From Sycon ciliatum (Eukaryota; Porifera; Calcarea; Leucosolenida; Sycettidae), in NCBI RefSeq assembly GCF_964019385.1, contig NC_088644.1:39807993-39871992 (forward strand): a DNA stretch of 64,000 nt, written 5' to 3'. The number at the start of each line of letters is the position of its first letter. Positions within the stretch are counted from its first letter, which is position 1. The notes under the pieces are model-generated. The model was not told the origin of the DNA. It made no database searches and was given only the letters and a program-made list of their open reading frames with translations. This document shows positions 47,058 through 58,200 of this stretch, piece after piece. A program made the position numbers and the translations under genes.

Positions 47058-47252
47058 CAGTCAACTTCGCTAATAACGACTGCGGATATAACGACAATTC
47101 GCGAATAACGACAGAATTTTCATGCCCAGAGCAAAGTCCCATCCAACTGTGACACATAATTATTATAATGAGACTTCGGGTATAACGACACTTCGCGAAT
47201 AAGGACACTTTTCTGATGCCCCGCCGAGTGTCGTTATAAGCGAAGTTGACTG
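47058..47252. mobile_element. TA-flanked MITE with CAGTCAACTTCGC ends (compact copy)
   Basis: 195 bp, ends CAGTCAACTTCGCTAATAAC and GTTATAAGCGAAGTTGACTG, flanked by TA. Interior has TTCGCGAATAACGAC repeats. It is the short form of the element at 14748-15911. Confidence 0.85.
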
Positions 47253-47909
47253 TACTTGTACTTACATCATTGTACAATCGCTATTCAGACTAACTTGAAA
47301 TGGCAGCAGGCTGGGTAGTTTACATGTACATGTATGCACAAGTCTCATTGCCACAGTTTGTTTCAGCAGTAAAGATAAACGGCAACTCACTTGTACACTA
47401 GCTACCAATCGACACGATTTCCACGGCTGTCTGCAGAGCCAGGGAAGATAGGCGCAGGGTTCTTCCCTTCCGCGTAGCTATGTCTTTCATACATGTACAA
47501 GGAGCTGGCAATACCGGTAAGGCTCACTTTTATCAACAAGATGATGGCCGTGCCAACACTTTTAGTCACAGTGAATCACGCGCTGTGAAGTATTTTCTCG
47601 TCTTAAACATAACCTCGGCACGAAGCTGCTTCACAGGGCTGTGTCAGAAGAACGTCCACTTGCTAAGGACTGCAATGAACTTTCGTCTACATGTGGTTAA
47701 ATACACTCGCTGTTAAATGCTAACCAACTCCTTCTTTCGAAGGGTAGTCGAGCTGGGGTGAGTGTCTCTTTGCTTTTGACTCTCGTAGGTTCTAAGGGCC
47801 ATCTGTCTTATCAGTTTGTTGGGGGCGAGGCCAATTCCTTAGCCGTAGGGTCACCCTCCGGTGGCATTCATTTTGTGAACGTGGAACCTGCCAAATACTT
47901 TCTGACAGG

Positions 47910-48584
47910 ATGAGCTCAACCGTGGTCGGAGGAGTGATGCTTTGCCTTTTGGGCTGCGTCTTGGGCGCTCATGTGGCAATGGTTGCAGGATCATTGAGTC
48001 GTCCCCAGGTGTACGACCTGCTCCGACTCCATAACCGCCTCCGCTCGGACGTGTCGCCGACACCCTGCCAGCAACTGCGACCGCTGGTTTGGAGTTTGGA
48101 GTTGGCACAAGTTGCACAGCGCTATGCCAGTTCATGCAACTGGGAGCACAACCCACGGCGGAGCACCCAGGCCACGAAGTTTGCTCGGGTGGGCGAGAAC
48201 CTGGCGTACAGCACGGCCACGCGTGACAGCGTGTTGGACCTAGTGCAGGCCTGGTACGACGAAATCGACGACTACACGCTGTCGACGAATCAATGCCACG
48301 CCAGACCGTGCGGACACTTCACACAGATTGTCTGGAACACGACAACACACGTTGGATGTGGCATGCATGTGTGCCCTACATCGTCAACGAAACACTTAAC
48401 GCTCAACCCCCGGCAGTACCCACAGGTCCTGATTCTCGTCTGCAACTACGGACCAGCAGGTAACTGGGCTGGTCGGGCCCCCTACTCGGCTTGCAGCGGC
48501 AGTGGGCGCCTTCTCCATGCAATCACACCTGCACTCATACATACGTATGTTGCTCTTCTTGTGCTTAGAGCTGCGTTTCAATAG
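47910..48584 (+). CDS. CAP-superfamily (CRISP/GLIPR-type) secreted or GPI-anchored protein
   Basis: Single-exon frame, 224 aa. A signal peptide (MLCLLGCVLGAHVAMVAGS) is followed by the CAP domain at about residues 30-195. It begins VYDLLRLHNRLRSDV, with LVWSLELAQVAQRYASSCNW, FARVGENLAYST, the CAP1 motif GHFTQIVWNTTTHVGCG and the CAP2 motif LVCNYGPAGNWAG. Likely active-cleft residues are the His in LHN, Glu in GEN, and His in GHFTQ. A hydrophobic C-terminus (TYVALLVLRAAFQ) after a small-residue stretch suggests a GPI signal or anchor. CAP proteins are extracellular and often bind sterols or lipids; the function here cannot be told. No introns. The start is the first ATG giving the signal peptide. 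Confidence 0.88.
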   Translation: MSSTVVGGVMLCLLGCVLGAHVAMVAGSLSRPQVYDLLRLHNRLRSDVSPTPCQQLRPLVWSLELAQVAQRYASSCNWEHNPRRSTQATKFARVGENLAYSTATRDSVLDLVQAWYDEIDDYTLSTNQCHARPCGHFTQIVWNTTTHVGCGMHVCPTSSTKHLTLNPRQYPQVLILVCNYGPAGNWAGRAPYSACSGSGRLLHAITPALIHTYVALLVLRAAFQ

Positions 48585-48934
48585 AGCATATTGTGCAATA
48601 TTGTACGAAGTACATTCATCGATAACATATTGTTAGTCTTGTTAGTTCTTTCCTCACGTTCTTTTCTTGTCGTGAAAGGTGATGAAGCACAATCCATACC
48701 ACCACTGGTGCACACATCATGTGAAAAGGGTCATGCAATATCAAGAGCAGTACGAGGCAGCCTCACGGGCATGTGTCCTAATTTCTTATTAACCCTTTGG
48801 AGTTGATCGTTCCTTTAGGAACGGTCGATCGTTCCTTTAGGAACGGTGCCCATGCCACTGTTATACTTTAATCCGATCAGATTGTGCTGTATGAAGATCT
48901 GACCATGTCCATCAGATTAATCTATTCTGTATTA

Positions 48935-48979
48935 CCTTCTCTGACGAGCCTTTTCGTAGGCGAAACAGCTGTCAGAAGG
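48935..48979 (+). ncRNA. Hammerhead ribozyme, type I, second family
   Basis: Stem I CCTTCT (48935-48940) pairs perfectly with AGAAGG (48974-48979). Core CTGACGA 48941-48947. Stem II GCCT-TTTCGT-AGGC. GAAA 48962-48965. Minimal stem III inside CAGCTG. Cleavage triplet GTC, cut predicted after 48973. Flanks are unrelated to the 4.1 kb family, so this is an independent element. It starts 351 bp downstream of the CAP stop codon on the same strand, so it could also act in that gene's 3' UTR. Confidence 0.85.
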
Positions 48980-49779
48980 AGTCAAAGGTACCGGTGCCCG
49001 ACACCCTTCGTTGTTAGAATATTTCTTGTGTGTAATGGCTACCGAGGGTAGCAGCTAATCAGATAAAAGAGCGCATGAAGGAGGGGGAGTAGAGAAATAT
49101 TGGATCATTGAAAAGCCGAATGGTACAGCTCACCACATCATCGGACATCAGCAAGATAAGGGGGCGTTCGAATTGCCCTCATCAGCTTTTCGTTTGACCA
49201 GGTAGGCACAGTGGGTTGGTCTAACACCATGGTAGAGATACACGAGGTACCAGGCTCTAGTCCTGTCCGGGAGCGGTTTTTCCAGCTGTGCTGTTGCCCA
49301 GAGTCAACTAGGAACTTTTGGCCAGGCACAAGGGGTACGTGTTGATGCGGCTAATGGGGCTTTTGGCAGAGTGGGTGTGTGCAGAAAAGGTACGTGGATG
49401 TGCGAAAGGTATCACTGTTTTCAATGCATTGACAATTGAAGTAATTGCCAGTGGCTTCAGTTCTGTGCTTCGTGTGCAATCTCAACTCAAGAACAAAACG
49501 TTCAGAACTGAGGAAAGGGCTGTTCAAGTGGGTGGACGAAGGTCAATGTATAACTCAAGTCCTGCACGCCCAATGAATGTATATTGCATACCCTATTTTG
49601 TATGTCAAATCTCATATTCTCCCTCTTTCCGTGAGGATTTCCTTGCTGAATGCTGATGCCAAGCTCTACACATACAATTGTTTACATGTACATGGCTGTA
49701 TATCCCTGTGTGATATGGAAACTGTGTTACACGTGTCTAACCGCAATGTTTGCGTATACATAGTCAAGCACGCATACAC

Positions 49780-49818
49780 ACGCACACACACGCACACACA
49801 CGCACGCACACACACACG
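49780..49818 (+). repeat. (CA)n short tract
   Basis: Interrupted (CA)n with CGCACG, about 40 bp. Confidence 0.85.
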
Positions 49819-49859
49819 TACACATACCTACTTCGAAAAAAAAGAAAGAAGTAAGGACC

Positions 49860-50290
49860 TTTGGAAAGCCCATCGCCAAAGGCGATGATAGCTGCCAGGC
49901 GAGACAGTAATTATAGTAGCGGGATAAGTCATTCGGACGGCGAAAGTCGCGGCCGCAGACACAGACGAACACTCTTGGCTGGGGCTGCCTTGGTGGCTTC
50001 CACTGGCTAAGCGCCGGCCTAGTCTAGTCCCTCCGGTATTGAGCTAGGTGGTACCATTGCGTCTCCGAGATTCCGGTCGACCGCAGGTCTGAAGCTGCCA
50101 TATCTCTCCAACGACGCTTGGGTCAATGGCGGGGCCGCGCGTTTGTGCCCTCCGCAAACAGGATCAGCGTTGGCAACCTGGTGTCATCCATTCTTACCAG
50201 GTGGCCAAGCCATCGCAGGCGATTTACACGAATGGACTCTTCCAGCGAGGCTGGCTTGCCGCTGTGCTTCGCCACGTTTTCATTTGACAG
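49860..50290 (-). mobile_element. 5'-truncated LINE with C-terminal zinc finger
   Basis: Minus-strand translation gives RVNRLRWLGHLVRMDDT, then KRRWRDMA and, after an in-frame stop, CVCGRDFRRPNDLSRYYNYC. These match the C-terminus of the 1097-aa LINE protein (RLRWLGHVGRMDD, KKRWRDVV, CVCGRPFRRPGDL). It ends with the family's 3' hairpin (ATCGCC-TTT-GGCGAT near 49869-49890). A separate copy of that hairpin lies at about 50321-50345. Confidence 0.8.
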
Positions 50291-50467
50291 ATATTCACAT
50301 ACTCACACACCTCAGACCTGCCCATCGCAGAAGCAATGATAGCGAACGACTATGTTAGACCTAGCAACTAGTGCTGGGATTACACCATTCAACAGCTTGC
50401 AAGGCTGATGAATTGGCCGCCACTAATTTTAGCCTGGTATCCACCACACAGCTGATTGAAGTGGCTT

Positions 50468-50590
<123 letters not shown>

Positions 50591-51844
50591 GTACCTTAAA
50601 ACGCATACTACGAGTTTAAAATATTACAACTCTTCTTTTACTGAAGACACAACCGTGTGGGGAGAGCAGGGGAGGGAAGTAGCATGTAAAGACAATAATG
50701 GGAAGAGTAGGGGCTCCAACAAGGAACCTGTGCTGGCGAGGCAACTTCTCAGGCAAGCCAACAACGCCGACCCGTGGTCTGGGCGTTACCGCGCGCACTT
50801 GCGAACCATGAGAGTTTCTAGGGAGAGGAGAGAAGACAGAATGGAGAGGGCATTACTGTGAAAAAGAAAGAAGACAGAATGGAGAGGAGACAGTATTGTA
50901 AAAGATGAGGATGTGTAGAGAATAGGATGGGAGTGCAGACGATGTATGGATGTGTGGAAAATGGTATGGGAGTTCAGAAGATGTATGGATGATCAGGGGT
51001 AGAGGACATGAGCACACACATGTAAATGCTGGACGGGCATCCATCTTGCTAATGGTTCCTAGAGGGGGTCAGAGGCCCAAAGCCAATGGCTATGGCGAAG
51101 ATTGTGGTGCACATTTTGCCTTAGAAAAAGGAAGCTTGGAGGCTCTTGAGAGATGGCGGTTTGGTGAATAGGGAATCTGGGAGTACATGTACATGATTGT
51201 TCGTGATTGTATTACTTCTCTGCCCATGTATGATATGTCAGCCAAGTCAGCCAATGACAGGAAAGCAACATGTCATTAGCTGGGGTTCAGAAAATTTCCT
51301 TTTATGGGCAAGTTATCGATAATAGGTTGGAGATCGCACATGACAAATGCATAAAATAAGCCAGAGTTTTGTGCAGCGCACATTCGTCATATGGCCCTGG
51401 GTATCACGTGGTTACGACTGGCCAAAGAAGACAAGACAGTAATATCGCGTGATCAAGTGAGTCGGTTTGGATATTTTTGTTTACAAGTACAGTCCATCGC
51501 GTCATCGGTGTTTGCTAGACAGCGTACACGCGCGCAGTCCGCATGGCCAGACACAATGTAGATCTACAGTGGACACTCATGCTCACACTACAATCAGTGC
51601 CCTGTTTGAACTTGTCTACCATGGTCTACATGGCGCCTTCTCATCTTTGTCACGATCGTCAGTGACCCGCTACACACCTACCTAGTAGATCTACCTCTCC
51701 TCCTCCTCTAAGATGTAGATCTGCCAGCGTTGACACTCTTAACTCTGGCTACTAGTAGACCATGATTGTCTTGGACCCAGAGCGGCATGCGGCACAGTCT
51801 TGAGGCATGCAGATGCATGGGAAGGAAAAAGAAACACCGCCACC

Positions 51845-51900
51845 CAACACTGTTTATATCTATTCGTGCTGAGGTAGGCAGCTTTCACAACTCTTTGAGG
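51845..51900 (+). promoter_or_regulatory. Probable core promoter of esterase copy 1
   Basis: TTATATCTATTCGTGCTGAG at 51853-51872 contains a TATA-like box, about 80 bp before the start codon. The same block, CTATATCTATTCGTGCTGAG then GTAGGCAGCTTTC, lies before copy 2. Conservation between duplicates supports function but could reflect recent duplication alone. Confidence 0.4.
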
Positions 51901-51938
51901 AACGTTTCTTGGCTGGTTGGAGCTGCGCCTTCTTCATC

Positions 51939-53876
51939 ATGATTCGCGCCGTCTCATTTATCGTGGCTGCGGCCATGGTAGTAGCGTGTCACGCACAAGA
52001 CAAGACCCAAGTCTTCTTGCTCATGGGACAGTCCAACATGTTGGGCGAAGGTAAAATCGGACCGGACAATGTGAACGGATCGCTCGGGTACGTGCGTGTG
52101 TTTTTTTGTTTGTAAATCTCTTTACTTCTCCCCGATACATAATCATTGGTCCGCTTCACTCATTAGAGTCGAATCGAGCGAGCTGTACTCCCGGTGCTGA
52201 GGGACGGGATCGCACCCCTGTACGGCCGCTTCCCCATACGGCCATGTCTCACCCCCAGACGATGTACACTATCCATGCTGGTCGAAATGAAAAAATACAT
52301 TGGTCCTGCAGCCCGCTCCGCGCCGGTCTTGTGAAGAGCTGAGTATAGTAGTGTATCATGATAATGATTGTGTTGTGTTGTGTTGTGTTGTGTTGTGCAG
52401 GTTTGCCGTCAAAACCGAGCATAAGTATGAGTATCTCTGGGATGCGAAGAACAACAGCTGGGCCGTCCGCGATGATGTCCGCTACGTGTTTACCATGGGC
52501 AGCGGAAACGCAACGTTCGCCAAATCCCAACTGCTACACAACGAATGGATGACCGTCACTGGCAAAACCATTGGACCTGAGTTAGGCATTGGAAACTTCG
52601 TGGGAAATTTCTCAAAGCCTAAAGTCATGATCCTGAAGGGCTGCATTGGAAACAGGTAAATACTAATATTCTGTGTTCGCGTTCATCGACTGCCTTTCAA
52701 GTTTGTACCGCCCTTTCTCAAGAGGATGCGCCCAGCCCGTGTGAGAGTGCCCAGATGGCGCCAAGGCAGACTATCTTCTGTACAGTACAATAGCGGATCG
52801 ACGATAGTTCGTTGCAACTCTGATGTTCATGCCCAGTGCAGTGATCCGGTCACGTACAATACAACAGCAAGGACCACTGCACCTCAGCACCACATTTTCC
52901 CTTTACCACGTAGATCCATGTATGACCAACACCATGTACATGTACCAAGGACTAACACTTGCTATCTGGTGGTGGCTCTTAGCATGAAACTCTAAGGTGC
53001 ATTAACTAATGCAACACCTTTTACCCAACAATTCTATTGGTTCTGCTGTTTGCGCTAAGTAACACATTAGTTGCTGGCATTCCTGTACGTGGACGACTTA
53101 CAAAAGTTATGACTTTGAACGTGTGATATGTTTTTCTACAGAGCACTGGGTTGGGATCTGCTCCCACCAGGATCTGAAGAATGGGACTACACGGACAGCA
53201 AAGGAAACCAGTGGACGTATGCTGGCTATCATGATTCTCCCGAAAAGTGGGCAAAGGGAACCAAGCCCAAACCGATGGGTTGGTTTGCGGGTGAGCAGTA
53301 CGACGGAGACACAGAGCGCATGTCATTCATTCTCAGTAACTTCTCAGCATACATGCCAGAAGAGAAGGATTACGAAATCGCTGGTTTCTTCTGGTGGCAG
53401 GGAGACCGTGACAGATACGACGGCGGCCTCGCGGAGCGCTATGAAACCAACCTTGTCCAGCTGATCAAGACCCTTCGCAAGCAGTACAATGCTCCCAGCG
53501 CCAAGTTCGTCATTGCCTCCCTTGGCCAGACACCCATGGGTGCTACTGGTACTGAGGGCATGATCCTGCAGGCAATGCTCAACGTGGCCAATGGAACACT
53601 CTACCCACGTAAGCATCTTGTCACCCGTGTCGGCTGTTTACTCTATTGTGTAAAAACGTGTTGTGCTACATCAATGTACAGACTGTATCTTGTCTTTGTG
53701 CATGACGTAGATGGAATCCATGTGATTACGAGACATATCTGACGGGCTCACTAATACCTAGTAACACCTGGTAAAGTTCTTATCATGCCTGTCCCAGCTC
53801 TAGTTACTCCTTTATCACTGTTATCTGGCAATGCGTGTTGTTGGCATCCATTGCAACACATCCGATCTGGTCTGGT

Positions 53877-53924
<48 letters not shown>

Positions 53925-54100
53925 CAGAATTCGAGGGCAACGTGGGCACCGTCTACTCTCACCCGCTCTCCATGGGAGGAAGCTCAGCCTCGCATTATGG
54001 TGGCAACGCCGAGACGTACATGAACATTGGAGAGGCCATGGGTGACAAAATGGTCAATCTAATGAAGGCAGATGAGAAGTATGCCCGTTACTATCATTGA
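51939..54100 (+). CDS. Secreted SASA-domain carbohydrate esterase, copy 1
   Basis: Four exons: 51939-52087, 52401-52655, 53142-53608 and 53928-54100. 1044 nt, 347 aa, all phases match. The signal peptide is IVAAAMVVACHAQ. The SASA (DUF303, sialate O-acetylesterase-like) domain starts with the nucleophile block FLLMGQSNMLGEG (Ser near residue 32). It continues through MILKGCIGNRALGWDLLPPG and FFWWQGDRDRY, equivalent to the WYQGE block of the family. It ends SHYGGNAETYMNIGEAMG, whose His is the likely catalytic one (inference). The family removes acetyl groups from sialic acids or plant-type glycans; the substrate here is unknown. At 347 aa it is shorter than animal SIAE (about 500 aa) and closer to bacterial single-domain forms. 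(TGTTG)n and (TG)n tracts sit directly at the acceptors of exons 2 and 4. Confidence 0.88.
53879..53923 (+). repeat. (TG)n tract at a 3' splice site
   Basis: (TG)22 ends four bases before the TTCAG acceptor of exon 4 in esterase copy 1 and takes the place of a pyrimidine tract. Copy 2 has only about five repeats at the same place. Confidence 0.95.
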
Positions 54101-54559
54101 GGAAAATCGTTGGGCATCGCGTGGAACTTCAAGCCTTGACGCCTGCATTATACTTATTTCCCATCCGTGCATTGGATTGCACCGTCACGTTTGCATAATG
54201 GCAACATTTTATGCATCGAAATTTTATTTTATTCTGAAAATTCGTTTATTCTTTAGCCATTTTAGAAGTTTTCTATCCAGTGTTGTTGTTGTTGTGGTGG
54301 ACAGAAGCCAGCAGCAGGTCACTGGAACTGGTTACACTAGCTTGTTTGGTGTGATCAGAAGTTCGAGGGTGAAGAAATCCCACCTGCACTGCATGCTGTC
54401 ACTAAGTGTGGTGTGGTGGCTAGCATGACTACATACTGTAGTATGCCTGTACAGTTGTCTAAAGTCCCTAGGCTGCATACACTGGCTACAGTGCTCAATG
54501 TAGTATGCCTGTATGTGTAGCTGCACGATGGACATTCTTGCTAGAGAACTTAGAAACAC

Positions 54560-54672
54560 TCACCCCCACCGTTAGGCGCTGCACCTGCCGCTAGGGTTTA
54601 TCGGGTGTTAGCGGCCGTCGTGAGTTCCCTTCGGGAACGGATACGATAATTTACTTTTTTTTTTTTTTTTAA
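54560..54672. repeat. Single arm of the 37.5 kb inverted repeat
   Basis: CACTCACCCCCACCGTTAGG, then GTGAGTTCCCTTCGGGAACG and a T-run, as in the arms at 37515-37955. It lies between the two esterase genes. Confidence 0.75.
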
Positions 54673-55119
54673 CTTAGAAACATTCCTACAACACATTCAT
54701 AATTATAGGCGACAAATGAATTGCCAGCTATTCGAGCAGGGTGCTGCATTGAAAAGGCACTGGTTCAGGTCAAGTGACATGTACAGTGTACGTACAAACC
54801 ACTGTAGAACAGTCAGCACTCTGTCCGCACTGTTTGTGTTTTCCTGTGATCTGCGCTAGAGCCAAAAGCAGTGTCACGATCGCCAGTGACTCCCCCACAC
54901 ACCTCTCCTCCTCCCCCCAAGATGTACAATAATTAGATCTGCCAGCGCTGACACTCTCTACTACTCTAGTACTTAGTCGACTAGCACTGTAGTAGCAGCT
55001 GCTTGTCTCGGACCCAGCGACATGCAGTACAGACTTGAGGTCTGTAGGTCTACTCTGTAGATGTATGGGAACGATAATTATCAAGGGAAAAGAAAAAGAC
55101 ACACCACCACCCAACACTC

Positions 55120-55165
55120 TCTATATCTATTCGTGCTGAGGTAGGCAGCTTTCGCGACTCTTTGA
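55120..55165 (+). promoter_or_regulatory. Probable core promoter of esterase copy 2
   Basis: CTATATCTATTCGTGCTGAG followed by GTAGGCAGCTTTC, matching the block before copy 1. Homology between the two genes extends upstream to about 51650 and 54875, so the promoter was duplicated with the gene. Confidence 0.4.
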
Positions 55166-55211
55166 CTTTGCGGAAAGTTTCTTGGCTGGTTGGAGCTGCG
55201 CCCGATTCATC

Positions 55212-58200
55212 ATGATTCGTGTGGTCTCAGTTATCGTGGCTGTGGCCATGGTAGTAGCGTGTCACGCACAAGACAAGGCCCAAGTTTTCTTGCTCATGGG
55301 ACAGTCCAACATGTTGGGCGAAGGTAGCATCGGTCCGGACAATAAGAACGGATCGCTCGGGTACGTGTGTGCGTTTTTTGTTTTGTAAATCTCTTTACTT
55401 CTCCCCGATACATTATCATTGGTCCTCTTCACTCATTGGAGTCGAATAGAGCGAGCTGAACTCCCGGTGCCGAGAGACGGGATTGCACGGTCATGCACCC
55501 CTAGCCCTGTACGGCAGCTTCCCCATGTCTCTCACTACGCGTTACCCAGACGAAGTACACTATGTATGCCTACCGCAGACTGTGTAGTTGCACGTACATG
55601 TACAATCATGTACATGTACTTGCACTAGTACAGTGCTGACAACTGAAATCCGACCCCCTAGCGGTGCGTTAGCTGCGTTAGCGATTCGTACGAGACGCTA
55701 GGGGGGGTCGGATTTCAGTTGCCAGCACTATACTACATGTAGTACTACTACTAGTCTAGAGAGAAAAGGGAAAGCACCTGAGGAGGAGTCCAGATGGAAA
55801 AGGAAAGACAAGTACGCTGAAAGGATGGGTCACGCAATACGGTTAATTCTCATCGTGGATAGGAGAATTGATCGTTGGCGAATCTGTATTGAGTGCGAGC
55901 AGGCGGTGTGGTCCGAGCAACGCCGGCGCAATCGAACAAAGCAAGGGTGTGGTACGTAAAATGTACGCAGTTTTTTGCCAGGATGTGGAGCAAGATAGCT
56001 CGGCAAATATACCAGAATACGAGTACAATACAACAATACAATTTGAAACTCGGATGTTGAGCCAATAATAAATGTAGAAAGGAAAAGGACATAATTATGG
56101 ATACGAGTTAAACTGTCCACCAATCCACTGTAACTAGTTACTAGTATACAGTCGAATGTCTCAGCACTCTGTCAGTTTTGTGCCTACAGTCCATTCAGAA
56201 AAAGATGGACTTCTAGCTTTTCTCGGGCCATAAATGGGTCAACCGTTGAGTTGTTTTAGAATTTTTTCTGAAATCCCCTATGGAATCCTTTTCCAATTAT
56301 GTTTCTGAAGTCTATTTCTCCAAAAAGCAAGCCATAGCAAGAATAGGATTTCGGCCAGGTTTTGCCTCAAGAGCACTGAATTGGGAAAAATCATCAAAAT
56401 CCAGGCCGTTTGACCCTGCCTGCAACAGTGCATTGTACGGTTCGAACCCCAGTTCGGGTACCCTTTCTTATTATTATTATTATTATTAGACACAATCTCA
56501 TAGCATGTGACAAGCATAGCTAATGCAGGGACAGAATCCCCTGAGACAAGGGCGTTGAGCCAGCCACGGCAATAGTAAGCTAGGAAAACAAAGCAAATAT
56601 GAATTAGAGCAGAAAATGAATGGAAAATTACAAAGAAAAACGATTAGCGGAAGTGAGCACTATCAAAATTCGTGCATCACCCAGGTATTCGAGAATGGTC
56701 TTCGATGATAATTATTGCGTCTAGTTCAGTTGTGATAGTAGATCTTTAAACTGACCAATAGAAGAACAAGTTTTCAGACCGTATGGTAATGATAACCAAT
56801 GAGAGTAGCCGGAAAACAAAGGGGACTTTAGATACTGGGCTGACAGGATGAGCGCGTTACGGGTTGAGCTTGTCGAAAACCAATTGTACTTCATCATGTG
56901 TGAAGGGGTTTTATGAAGAAATATTTTATGAACCAGTGTACAGAGATGGTGCTTATGACGAACGGAGAGAGGAGAAGTGTGTGCAAGTCGATAAAGGGCA
57001 TCCGAAGGAAAACATCGATCCTTGTTGTAAAGAATTTTAAGTATAAATCTATGGTGGACTTCTAATTGGTTCAGAGTTGTGTCAGAAAGGCCACACCAAG
57101 CGGTATCGCAATAGTCGAATATAGGGAGAATATAGCACTGATAAAATAATAGTTTACACTGGATGGGCAAATGAGTGCAATGTGGTTGTAGTACCCCTAA
57201 TGCTGAACTGGTTCGCTTGCATACACAGTTGACATGTGCAGCCCAAGAGAGTTTGCAGTCAAACATCACACCCAGATGTTTGTGCTGAGTAACAACACGG
57301 ATAAGCATAGTCGAGTCAGGGAAGTATAATGGTTGATCAGGAGGGGATGAAGAAATATACATGGCTTCTGTCTTGTCTAAATTGGGCTGGAGTTTCCACG
57401 TTTGCATCCACATGACAGTGCTGTTGATGCGATGCTGCATGGTAAGGAGTAATTGTGCAGGGGAGGAATCAGAACAGATAAGGCCAGTGTCATCCGCATA
57501 CAAACTAACATCGGGGACAGCTGAAGGTAGGTCATTAACGTAAAGCAAGAATAACAAAGGACCCAGAATGGAACCTTGGGGCACTCCAGACGTTACAGGG
57601 AGGGGATCAGACAAGAAATAAGACAAGCGAACAGCCTGAGAACGAGCAGACAGATACGAGGATATCCAACGCAAGGCAGCATCCTCCACCCGGAAGGTGA
57701 CCTCCAACTTCTCAAATTTCAAATTTCACAGCACTGCACTGTGTACGATAAAATCTTGAAAAATCGCCTAATACGGGAGCTCGCCAGAGCCAGGGCCCAT
57801 CTTTTTGTGAATGGACTGTAGTTGGCGCACTTTCTGACCGTATAATTATAGTATCTAGTTACAGTGGTGGACAGAACTCGCATCCATAATTATGTCCTTT
57901 TCCTTTCTATACAACAATACAAGAATATTTTCAACAGAATTACAATAATAGACTCGGATGGAGAGCCGAGGATTAAAGAAAAAGGAATGAGGAACTACAA
58001 GTTACGCTATAATGTTCACTAACACCACCAGTTACTAAACAATCAGCTCATGCGATAACATTGCACGACACTGACCGACAGTACTGACGTTCTACAACTA
58101 ACTGGCTTACAGCTCTAGCACATCTCGGTTGCGCACTCCATCAGCCTTCCAACTTGGAAGGCTCTAAGTTATAATATTATGATAACATAGGAGGGGAAGG

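Larger units (their letters stand above)
44194..47900. other. Intergenic, repeats only
   Basis: No gene recognised. Holds a hammerhead relic (44688-44732), a CAGG..CCCTG palindrome near 45283-45319, a direct duplication of about 90 bp (45756-45935, AGCGGTGAAA.CTTTGTACC), a dispersed repeat (46118-46390) and a MITE (47058-47252). Confidence 0.4.
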
